From Acidobacteriota bacterium (GTDB taxonomy: Bacteria; Acidobacteriota; Terriglobia; Terriglobales; Acidobacteriaceae), in contig JAFAPG010000942.1 of assembly GCA_019247235.1 (NCBI GenBank), forward strand, positions 1 through 6,093: a stretch of DNA of 6,093 nt, read 5' to 3'. Position 1 is the first letter of the stretch. Each line of letters starts with the position of its first letter. The notes under the pieces are model-generated. The model was given only the letters and a program-made list of their open reading frames with translations, made no database searches and had not been told where the DNA came from. Positions 1-5,754 of the stretch are shown one piece after another. The position numbers were made by a program, and so were the translations under genes.

Positions 1-185
1 TGAAAGAACGCTCTAACTTGGGGACGCTCGGCTTGGAGTCGGCTGAGAATCTCGCGTGAACCGTCTTGCGAACCGTCGTCGATGCATAGTAGTTCAACAT
101 CGAGAGGCAGAGTCAACACTCGGTCGACTACGACGCACAATGTGGCACGCTCGTTATAGACCGGCATTACGACCGACAGTTTCAT
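1..185 (-). CDS. Family 2 glycosyltransferase, N-terminal fragment (partial)
   Basis: Read on the minus strand from an ATG at 185-183, the frame stays open to the left edge and gives 61 complete codons; the C-terminal part is outside the window. The start MKLSVVMPVYNE is the first beta strand and nucleotide-binding loop of a GT-A fold. About 30 residues later comes LLCIDDGSQDGS, the second strand with the D-D-G-S motif that contacts the nucleotide-sugar. This pattern is typical of dolichyl/undecaprenyl-phosphate sugar transferases and related GT2 enzymes, which act at the cytoplasmic face of the membrane using NDP-sugars. Donor and acceptor cannot be told from this fragment. The start is well supported by the family N-terminus; a weak Shine-Dalgarno (CAGG) lies 8 nt upstream, inside an inverted repeat. 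The gene is divergent from the peptidase gene to its right. Confidence 0.9.
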   Translation of the reverse strand, partial: MKLSVVMPVYNERATLCVVVDRVLTLPLDVELLCIDDGSQDGSREILSRLQAERPQVRAFF

Positions 186-193
186 GAAGTGAG

Positions 194-228
194 CCTGGCG
201 ATAGTGTACTGCACAAAGCCGCGCCAGG
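194..228 (-). repeat. Inverted repeat overlapping the glycosyltransferase ribosome-binding site
   Basis: The plus strand reads CCTGGCG (194-200) and CGCCAGG (222-228), perfect 7-bp arms around a 21-nt spacer. On the minus-strand transcript the second arm ends in CAGG, 8 nt before the ATG at 185, and this is the only Shine-Dalgarno-like element there. A folded leader would therefore hide the ribosome-binding site. The inverted repeat is seen directly; any regulatory role, or alternatively an operator role, is inference. Confidence 0.4.
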
Positions 229-441
229 GGCGGTCATGAATGTTCGCAGTGGGGGACATCGCTAAGTAGGTAGGCCCCCCCGAGGGCGGTTAGGCAGCCC
301 AGTTCGCTCGTCAACATTTATTTACATTTACCCACAAAATTTTCTTTCGAAATGCATCCTTCATTCGAGTACCCTGAATCTACTCTTAGCAGTCCTCTTC
401 TGTTCGGAAGACGAAGAACCAACGTAACCTGGACAAGAATT

Positions 442-454
442 TTATGCAGCATAA
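442..454. repeat. 13-bp palindrome TTATGC-A-GCATAA upstream of peptidase gene
   Basis: A perfect palindrome with 6-bp arms around a single A lies 82 bp before the peptidase start codon. Its right part, ATGCAGCATAA (444-454), recurs with one mismatch as ATGCAGAATAA at 536-546, across the start codon. The position and symmetry would suit a dimeric regulator's operator, but no known consensus is recognised and such a short palindrome could be chance. Confidence 0.3.
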
Positions 455-529
455 GACTTAAGGTTCTCTCTAAGCCGAGTCGAGTAACCAACCCCATACG
501 GTAGTGAGAAGCCCAAGGATTCTACGGTC

Positions 530-545
530 TATTCTATGCAGAATA
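530..545 (+). repeat. Inverted repeat with the peptidase start codon in its loop
   Basis: TATTCT (530-535) and AGAATA (540-545) are perfect 6-bp arms flanking the tetranucleotide ATGC, which contains the ATG start codon at 536. The nearest purine-rich element, AAGGA at 515-519, is about 16 nt from the ATG, further than usual, so this start has no well-placed Shine-Dalgarno. The AU-rich stem would be weak. The element shares its core with the palindrome at 442-454. Confidence 0.3.
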
Positions 546-2971
546 AATTCGGTGTGCGCCTCACGTGTGCTTTGACCCTGCTTTTGAGCGGTGTGTTGTT
601 GGCAGAAAGCAATTCCAGTTCCCGCGATCTAATCTCCCAGCCGGTAGACCCTTCGGTAAGGACTTCGATCAGAGGTACGGCACACCCCTGGGCGCGTCCC
701 GAATTTGACCGTGGACGCCTGAATCCAGGTCGCGTGATCAGCCGGGCTTCACTGGCCTTACGATTGTCTTCCCAGCAACAGGCGGAGCTCGATCGCTTAC
801 TGCGAGAGCAGCAAGACCCTTCCTCGGTGAATTACCACAAATGGCTTACTCCCGAGCTGTACGCCGAGCGGTTCGGCGTAAGCACGAACGATCTGGGCAA
901 GATTACAGCCTGGCTCTCCTCACAAGGGCTTCAGGTCGACGCTGTTTCTCAAAACCGCAGGGAGATTTTCTTCAGCGGGACGGTGGGACAAATCGAACGT
1001 GCGTTCCAAACCGAGATCCATCGTTTGTCAGTCAAGGGGGAGCAGCATTTTGCCAATGTCAGTGATATCCAGGTTCCGGCCGCCTTTGCCAACATGGTGA
1101 TCGGGGTACGCAAATTCCACGATTTTGACCCTCGGCCACACCTGCGAAAAGTCTCGCCACATTTCACGTCTAACGTATCCGGCAATCATTTCTTAACGCC
1201 CGCAGACTTCGCCACGATCTATGATTTAGGCCCGCTCTACAGTCAAGGATTGGACGGTACGGGACAGAGCATCGCAGTGATGGGACAAACCGACATTAAT
1301 GTTTCTGACGCGCACGCCTTCCGAGCCGCTTCCGGACTTTCGACCAACGATCCTATCAAATTCCTGGTGCCTAATACTGGTACGGCGACGACTTGTTCGA
1401 TGGATGTGACCGAAGCCGATCTCGATGTGGAGTGGTCAGGCGCAGTGGCCAAAAACGCCAGCGTTGTGTATGTGTTTGCCGGTCCGGGAGCGAACGGTAC
1501 CTGCAGCAATCGTACCAGCAATGTTTTTGATGCGCTTCAATACGTCATCAATAACAAAATTAATAATCAAACGATTCCTGTCATTAGCATTAGCTATGGA
1601 GATTGCGAGTCAAGAATCGGCTCGTCCGCATCGCAAATGTTTCAGCAGTGGGCGCAGCAGGCCAACAGCCAAGGGCAAACCATCACCGCGGCGGCGGGAG
1701 ACGACGGCGCGGCTGATTGCGACTTCAACGATACTTCGGCCACACAAGGCTTGGCCGTCGACGTGCCCGCAAGTATTCCCGAAGTTACCGGCATTGGCGG
1801 CTCGGAGTTTAGTGGGGATCCGGCGGCCGTGGTCACCAATGGCTGCGCCTCGGCGACTACTTATTGGAGCGGTTCTTGCAGTCTGACGAGTGGCGCTTCG
1901 GCGTTGAGCTACATTCCGGAAATCGCTTGGAACGATCCTCCTGGGTCATCGTTCTCAGCAACCGGCGGCGGAGCGAGCACATTTTTTGCTAAGCCCACCT
2001 GGCAAACGGGACCGGGTGTGCCTAGCGACAGTCGCCGGGATGTGCCGGATGTCTCTCTCAACGGCTCACCCGCTCACGATCCTTATCTGGTCTGCACCCC
2101 AGGGACTAGTGGCCCGCCACCTTGTACCAATGGATATCGTGACTCGAACGATGCCTTGGCTGCGGTAGGAGGAACGTCAGTCGGTGCTCCGACATTTGCT
2201 GGAATTTTGGCGATTATCAACCAAGCCACTCAATCGGCGGGAATCGGAAATGCCAATTCCCATCTTTACAGTTTGGCGGTAAGCACGCCTTCGGCGTTCC
2301 ACGACATTACCTCGGGCGACAATAAAGTGCCCTGCACGGCGGGCTCGACAGGCTGTCCGAGTGGCGGCACCATCGGGTTTGCTGCGACCGCGAACTATGA
2401 TCAAGCCACGGGCCTGGGAACAATCGATGCTTTTAACCTAGTGACCGCTTGGCCTGGTTTTGTCACGAGCCCAGCCTTTAGCGTTAGCGCGAATCCGTTG
2501 GCTTTTACCGTGCCGGTTGGCGGAAGCGGTGCTGCGACGGTAACCGTGGGTGGAAGCGAAGGATTCACCGGGACAGTAAGTCTCTCTTGTGCCGTGCCGG
2601 CGAATACATCAAATATTTCTTGCGCGGTTTCTCCATCTTCCGTTGCCCTCAATTCCACGACGACCAACGGATCGGTAACTCTAACCATTAACGGTACGGC
2701 CTTAGCGCGAGGACCGGGCGGCGAACAAATGCTGGCCGCGGGTTTCCTCCTGCCCGGGCTTTGTTTGGCGGGCTTGCCCATGCTGAAAGGAGCCAAGAAA
2801 AAATGGGCGGGAACTCTGCTCGTATGCCTCCTCGCGCTCCTCGTCGCCTGCGGCGGAGGATCATCAAGCTCGAGCAAACAAAACCAACACCAGGTGCAAA
2901 CCTATGCCGTGACCGTAACTGCCACCAGCGGAGCGACGTCTCACGCTCTGACCCTGAATGTGACTGAATGA
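536..2971 (+). CDS. Secreted S53 (sedolisin/kumamolisin-type) pro-peptidase with C-terminal Ig-like module
   Basis: This 811-residue protein is an acid-type serine-carboxyl endopeptidase made as an exported zymogen. Residues 1-23 are a signal peptide (KFGVR, then LTCALTLLLSGVLLA). Residues about 35-200 match the Pro-kumamolisin activation domain, including QQAELDRLLREQQDPSSVNY and FSGTVGQIERAFQTEIH. The catalytic domain covers about 215-640. E293 and D297 lie in TEADLDVEW (the E-x3-D pair), D389 of GDDG is the oxyanion Asp, and S548 is the nucleophile in GGTSVGAP (family usually SGTS). D590/I591 (HDITSGDN) and D622 (YDQATGLG) suit the calcium site. Paired cysteines in the catalytic domain suit an extracellular location. 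Residues about 645-730 are an Ig-like beta module. It is followed by hydrophobic stretches 732-750 and 757-771, a lipobox-like LVAC at 769-772, Gly/Ser, and a final beta-rich tail. In the family the protease digests extracellular protein at low pH; the substrate here is unknown. No in-frame alternative start lies between the upstream stop at 485 and the ATG. Confidence 0.95.
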   Translation: MQNKFGVRLTCALTLLLSGVLLAESNSSSRDLISQPVDPSVRTSIRGTAHPWARPEFDRGRLNPGRVISRASLALRLSSQQQAELDRLLREQQDPSSVNYHKWLTPELYAERFGVSTNDLGKITAWLSSQGLQVDAVSQNRREIFFSGTVGQIERAFQTEIHRLSVKGEQHFANVSDIQVPAAFANMVIGVRKFHDFDPRPHLRKVSPHFTSNVSGNHFLTPADFATIYDLGPLYSQGLDGTGQSIAVMGQTDINVSDAHAFRAASGLSTNDPIKFLVPNTGTATTCSMDVTEADLDVEWSGAVAKNASVVYVFAGPGANGTCSNRTSNVFDALQYVINNKINNQTIPVISISYGDCESRIGSSASQMFQQWAQQANSQGQTITAAAGDDGAADCDFNDTSATQGLAVDVPASIPEVTGIGGSEFSGDPAAVVTNGCASATTYWSGSCSLTSGASALSYIPEIAWNDPPGSSFSATGGGASTFFAKPTWQTGPGVPSDSRRDVPDVSLNGSPAHDPYLVCTPGTSGPPPCTNGYRDSNDALAAVGGTSVGAPTFAGILAIINQATQSAGIGNANSHLYSLAVSTPSAFHDITSGDNKVPCTAGSTGCPSGGTIGFAATANYDQATGLGTIDAFNLVTAWPGFVTSPAFSVSANPLAFTVPVGGSGAATVTVGGSEGFTGTVSLSCAVPANTSNISCAVSPSSVALNSTTTNGSVTLTINGTALARGPGGEQMLAAGFLLPGLCLAGLPMLKGAKKKWAGTLLVCLLALLVACGGGSSSSSKQNQHQVQTYAVTVTATSGATSHALTLNVTE

Positions 2972-3306
2972 GCGGAAGGGGCTTACCCGATTAATAGATA
3001 TTTGCGCAAAACGAATAGATTACCGTTGTGCAAAACTCCTCGACTTAACGCTTGCTTTTGAGGGAAGGGCGGCGGTAACATATTGGTGTTTCCAGCGGCC
3101 GTGCCCTTCGGCGGGCCCCCCGCGCCCCTTGGCTCCAGGCGCATAACGGACACAGCTGACATCAAGAGCAAGAGTCCAGCCGTAATGGGTTTTTCCGCAC
3201 GCTACGTGCATCCGCGCGACGCAAGGCTTACCCCAGAACGGTAAGAGATGGTGGGCCACAAACCGGTCCTCCTACGGGTGGACTAAATAGGATTTACGAG
3301 AAAAAT
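2972..3306. other. Intergenic region between peptidase and receiver-like gene
   Basis: This 335-bp stretch has no gene I can support. Near its left end is a stem-loop (3001-3034, separate entry). At 3052-3057 (TTGCTT) and 3076-3081 (TAACAT) there is a poor -35/-10-like pair with an 18-bp spacer that could serve the downstream gene. A short plus-strand frame runs from a TTG/GTG at 3083/3086 to a TAA at 3244 (about 52 codons, with an internal ATG at 3185). After one intervening codon, in the same frame, comes a 12-codon ORF at 3248-3286. None shows a recognised motif or a good ribosome-binding site. GC-rich minus-strand frames across 2983-3259 look accidental. Confidence 0.5.
3001..3034 (+). 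terminator. Stem-loop 30 nt after the peptidase stop (possible 3' end)
   Basis: TTTGCGCAA (3001-3009) can pair with TTGTGCAAA (3026-3034) over 9 pairs, one of them G-U. After a two-A bulge, two more C-G pairs (3012-3013 with 3024-3025) close a 10-nt loop. The position suits a transcript end or mRNA-stabilising element for the peptidase gene. There is no run of T after it, so it is not a canonical intrinsic terminator. The same bases also read as two near-identical direct repeats, TTGCGCAAAAC and TTGTGCAAAAC, 24 bp apart, so a protein-binding role is possible. Confidence 0.3.
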
Positions 3307-3951
3307 ATGAATGCAGGACCAGGACGCCCCTCCGGCGGAGGGGGACGAAATAGGCGGCGCCGTGGGCGCCGTACCAGAGGCCCCAACCCTTCATCTCGGG
3401 ACCAACAGCACGCTGGCATTTACACGGCCCCCATGGATCACAGTTACCGCGCGGCGCTAGCCGGTGGTACGAACGGTTCCCGGCCAGGTCGTCAGCGGCC
3501 AGGTTTTGCTCCGAATTATCCGCAAGCGGAACCCGAACCGCTGCCAGCCCGCGAAGACGCAAATTCGCGAATCTTCAGTTTTGTCGACGATTTGTTCTTC
3601 CAAGCCAAAATTCAGGAAACGGCGCGTAAGCTCAATGTGAAAGTCGAGTTTGTCAAAAGCGAACATGATCTCAGTGAGCGCATTAAACAGAATGGGGAAG
3701 AGAAGCCGTCGCTTATCATTTTTGATCTCAATAGTTCCAGCGTAAAACCTCTTAATCTGATCCCTAAGCTAAAGAATAAACTCAAGAAAACCTCCGTCAT
3801 CGGATTCCTTTCGCATGTTCAAGGCGATCTCAAGCAAAAGGCGCATGAGGTGGGATGCGACATGGTATTGCCTCGCTCGGCATTTTCTCAGAATTTGCCG
3901 CAGTTGCTGCGCCGACACGCAGCGGTCGAAGGTGAGGAAAGCGTCAGTTAA
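3307..3951 (+). CDS. Receiver-like (degenerate response regulator) protein with Arg/Gly-rich N-terminus
   Basis: The product has 214 residues in two parts. Residues 1-85 are low-complexity and probably disordered: GGGGR, a cluster of 8 arginines within residues 14-24, then Pro/Gly/Arg-rich sequence, with no signal peptide. Residues 88-203 follow the alternating strand/helix order of a CheY-type receiver. Strand 1 ends in the acidic pair D94-D95 (FVDDLFF), strand 3 carries a putative phosphoacceptor D140 (LIIFDLN), strand 4 ends at S169 (GFLSHV) where Ser/Thr is expected, and strand 5 has R190 (LPRSAF) where receivers have the invariant Lys. The phospho-site is therefore partly kept but the switch Lys is replaced. 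No output domain follows. The basic tail suggests nucleic-acid or ribosome contact (inference). The start ATG has only weak purine-rich sequence before it; M43 is an alternative start that would remove the Arg cluster. No histidine kinase is in view. Confidence 0.8.
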   Translation: MNAGPGRPSGGGGRNRRRRGRRTRGPNPSSRDQQHAGIYTAPMDHSYRAALAGGTNGSRPGRQRPGFAPNYPQAEPEPLPAREDANSRIFSFVDDLFFQAKIQETARKLNVKVEFVKSEHDLSERIKQNGEEKPSLIIFDLNSSSVKPLNLIPKLKNKLKKTSVIGFLSHVQGDLKQKAHEVGCDMVLPRSAFSQNLPQLLRRHAAVEGEESVS

Positions 3952-3961
3952 GTATTAACTG
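3945..3961. repeat. Palindrome carrying both convergent stop codons
   Basis: CAGTTAA (3945-3951) and TTAACTG (3955-3961) are perfect 7-bp arms around the 3-bp loop GTA. The plus-strand gene's TAA (3949-3951) lies in one arm and the minus-strand gene's TAA (complement of 3955-3957) in the other. The hairpin is the same on both transcripts and could mark both 3' ends. It lacks a T-run on either side and has an AT-rich stem, so it would be a weak terminator at best. Confidence 0.4.
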
Positions 3962-4548
3962 GGAAAATGAAAATGTACGTCCTGGCGTGAGCTGATCGCA
4001 ACACCATCCACAGTTGCAGGCATGAACCGCCAACTCCGTACTGCGGCGAGGACCTCGTCGTCGATCTCTCGTTTGAGAGATTGCAATAGCCGAGTTTCTG
4101 TCACCTTGCCCTGCTGGTCAATGGTGATTTCGACCACCACATCACCGTTGAAGCCTGTGGGCAACTGCCAAGGGTAGATTTGAGGATCGGGGAAAACCAC
4201 GGGAATGGCCGGTTTTGCTTCCGTGCCCGCGTTCCTTCCCTCGAAAGCTGAGCCGGTTGGCGCTCCTACTCTGGCAGCTTCCGGGACCGCATCGCTTCGC
4301 CTTTCGCTCTTCTTAGGATTGCTCTTCAACTCGAGGCGCGTTCTTTTCTGTTGCGCTGGCGGTTCACTGGCGCGGGGGAAGTAGACCAGATTGAGCGATC
4401 TTCCGTGCTGGCCCCAAGCGACGGAGGAGGTCTTGACGAATATTGGCGGTCGGCTGATCCATACATATACCAGTAGGCAATGGCCAAGCCCGGAGGCGAT
4501 CACGCAAAGCCAACCGCGTGGATTATGGGGCTCGAGAGGTGTAAACAT
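3955..4548 (-). CDS. TonB-family energy transducer protein (TonB C-terminal domain)
   Basis: The 197-residue protein has a short cytoplasmic N-terminus, one membrane helix at about 13-31 (GWLCVIASGLGHCLLVYVWI), a charged, basic periplasmic linker (about 59-112) and a TonB C-terminal domain at about 135-196. That domain shows GDVVVEITIDQQGKV, the helix DDEVLAAVRSW, then WRFMPA (173-178) and the last strand QDVHFHFP. The membrane helix keeps S19 and H23 with the S-x3-H spacing of the E. coli TonB residues needed for coupling to ExbB/ExbD. The family transmits proton-motive force to outer-membrane transporters; no ExbB, ExbD or receptor gene is in the window. The linker lacks the Pro-Glu/Pro-Lys repeats of classical TonB and is short. 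The ATG at 4548 is preceded by GAGCGGA, and a TAGAAT (complement of 4570-4575) could be a -10 box without a good -35. It converges on the receiver-like gene. Confidence 0.88.
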   Translation of the reverse strand: MFTPLEPHNPRGWLCVIASGLGHCLLVYVWISRPPIFVKTSSVAWGQHGRSLNLVYFPRASEPPAQQKRTRLELKSNPKKSERRSDAVPEAARVGAPTGSAFEGRNAGTEAKPAIPVVFPDPQIYPWQLPTGFNGDVVVEITIDQQGKVTETRLLQSLKREIDDEVLAAVRSWRFMPATVDGVAISSRQDVHFHFPS

Positions 4549-4716
4549 TCGTCCGCTCAGGTTCTACTTATTCTATCCTGCCGTGGACCCCGAAGGGTGT
4601 CGCTCGAACGATTTGCGCTCCCCCGGCACATTCGTTTGCAATCCTCCAGGTCGAGCCTAACTTTGCCAGAGCCAGCGACTTCCACGCAGCGGCAACATTG
4701 GGTGTTCTCGTTAACG

Positions 4717-4737
4717 CTTGCCGCCTCAGGCGGCAAG
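4717..4737 (-). terminator. GC-rich hairpin enclosing the glycosyltransferase stop codon
   Basis: CTTGCCGCC (4717-4725) and GGCGGCAAG (4729-4737) are perfect 9-bp arms around TCA, which is the complement of the minus-strand TGA stop codon at 4726-4728. The last codons of the glycosyltransferase thus form the 5' arm of the stem and the stop codon is the loop. The stem is strong, but the minus-strand sequence after it (CGTTAACG) has no T-run, so it may be a weak terminator or an mRNA 3'-end stabiliser between this gene and the TonB-like gene. On the plus strand it is followed by TTT. Confidence 0.45.
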
Positions 4738-5748
4738 TTTAGACTTGCGCGGGGCGCCTTTACTGCCCGGTGCTCGGGAATGCGCACGCTGGCGAACCTG
4801 GCGGACGATGGTAATTAGTTTATCGGTAGTTTGCGGAGCCAGGCCGAGCCCGAACTGGGTCAAACTCAACATAAAGCGTTGCAGGTGCGTGTTGGCTTGG
4901 CCAAGCAGCTCTTTTGCGCGATCGAAATTACCCGCCTCGAGCTGAAGTTTGGCCTCTTCGAGCAAGTACTGGCCATGAATGGTGGCCGCGCGCTTGCTTA
5001 CACACTTTTGTTGCTCGTCGGACAGAGGCAGATCGCAAAGCAGTTTTTCGAGGATGATCCAGTCGGCTTCGAGCATTTTGCTATTGGCCAGGCCCAACGA
5101 CTCGGGACGTCCCTGGCTGAGGCGGGCTTGAATGTTTCGGCTATATCCGATCTTTCCTCCCCAGAATGCTACTTTCAGCCACATCGAATAATCGTCGCAG
5201 CGAACTAAGCTTTCATCGAACAGCCCAGCCTTCTCGATGATCTGCTTTCGGGCAACCACGGTGGAGATTGGAATTTGACATCGCTCTTCGACCAGCGACT
5301 CAAAGCCTGCCTCTCCAAGGGAAGGACAGACCTCCATAAAGGTTTCCTGCGAGTTCGGATCGGCCCGGGCGAAGCAGTCGCTATAGACAAGGTCCCAATC
5401 CGGGTTCTCTGCGAAGAGTTTTATCTGCGACGAGAGGTGATGGGGAAACCAAAGATCATCGCTGTCGAGGAAGGCCACGAACTCCCCTTGTGCGCGGCGA
5501 ATGGCGGTGTTCCTAGCACCCGCAGCCCGTTTATTTTCTTGCCGAATGTATACGATTCTATCCGCATATGGAGAGAGTGCAGTCTCCAGTTCCGTGGTGT
5601 CTGGGGAGCCATCGTTCACAACCACGATTTCGACATTCGAGTACGTTTGGGCCAAAATGGAAGTAAGCGAAGCCGTGATCAGATGAGCGGTGTTGTAGGT
5701 AGGCATGATCACGCTCACCAACGGAGTGTATTCTGGATTCGAATGCAT
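4726..5748 (-). CDS. Family 2 glycosyltransferase (GT-A fold) with helical C-terminal extension
   Basis: This is a 340-residue soluble inverting sugar transferase. Residues 10-225 carry the GT2 signature in order: VSVIMPTYN (11-19), VVVNDGSPD (42-50) for the nucleotide, G77-A-R-N80 in the donor loop, LDSDD (94-98) as the metal-binding D-x-D element, and D185-D186 in CDDYSMWLKVA, where the family usually has Glu-Asp, as likely catalytic base. R209 to S217 resembles the usual 'R...H..S' end of the catalytic domain. Residues about 225-315 are helical and include one TPR-like unit (about 260-286, EEAKLQLEAGNFDRAKELL); the last 25 residues are strongly basic. There is no membrane segment. Donor and acceptor are unknown; surface-glycan synthesis is likely. 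The ATG at 5748 follows the upstream oxidoreductase stop by 6 bp with no clear Shine-Dalgarno, suggesting translational coupling. A stop just upstream (the TAA at 5757-5755) limits the start. Confidence 0.93.
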   Translation of the reverse strand: MHSNPEYTPLVSVIMPTYNTAHLITASLTSILAQTYSNVEIVVVNDGSPDTTELETALSPYADRIVYIRQENKRAAGARNTAIRRAQGEFVAFLDSDDLWFPHHLSSQIKLFAENPDWDLVYSDCFARADPNSQETFMEVCPSLGEAGFESLVEERCQIPISTVVARKQIIEKAGLFDESLVRCDDYSMWLKVAFWGGKIGYSRNIQARLSQGRPESLGLANSKMLEADWIILEKLLCDLPLSDEQQKCVSKRAATIHGQYLLEEAKLQLEAGNFDRAKELLGQANTHLQRFMLSLTQFGLGLAPQTTDKLITIVRQVRQRAHSRAPGSKGAPRKSKLAA

Positions 5749-5754
5749 GTGGGA

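Larger units (their letters stand above)
186..535. other. Divergent intergenic region between glycosyltransferase and peptidase
   Basis: This 350-bp stretch lies between two divergently transcribed genes, so it should carry both promoters. I see no convincing ORF and no clean -35/-10 pair on either strand. A TGGACA hexamer at 430-435 resembles a plus-strand -35 box but has no good -10 partner. The part from about 310 to 460 is clearly more AT-rich than the flanking genes, as expected for a promoter/leader. It contains two ACATTTA heptamers exactly 10 bp apart (314-320 and 324-330), an inverted repeat at 194-228 and a 13-bp palindrome at 442-454, the last two annotated separately. Confidence 0.6.

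Noticed and set aside
430..458. TGGACA as a sigma-70 -35 box for the peptidase gene
   Set aside because: At 16-18 bp spacing the downstream hexamers do not resemble TATAAT, so no promoter is called.
1425..1886. 153-codon plus-strand ORF
   Set aside because: It is out of frame within the S53 catalytic domain, where the main frame carries the catalytic residues.
2401..2877. 158-codon minus-strand ORF
   Set aside because: It is antisense to the peptidase C-terminal module, whose reading is clear; the product is a low-complexity shadow.
3099..3120. GC hairpin GCCC-TTCGGC-GGGC as a terminator
   Set aside because: Only a 4-bp stem, and no T-run follows on either strand.
3020..3259. 79-codon minus-strand ORF in the intergenic region
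   Set aside because: No recognisable motif or ribosome-binding site; it sits in a GC-rich stretch where stop-free frames are expected.
4480..4818. 112-codon plus-strand ORF over the TonB/glycosyltransferase gap
   Set aside because: It overlaps the ends of two good minus-strand genes and has no family resemblance.
4831..5208. 125-codon plus-strand ORF
   Set aside because: It lies wholly inside the glycosyltransferase on the opposite strand; no motif or ribosome-binding site.
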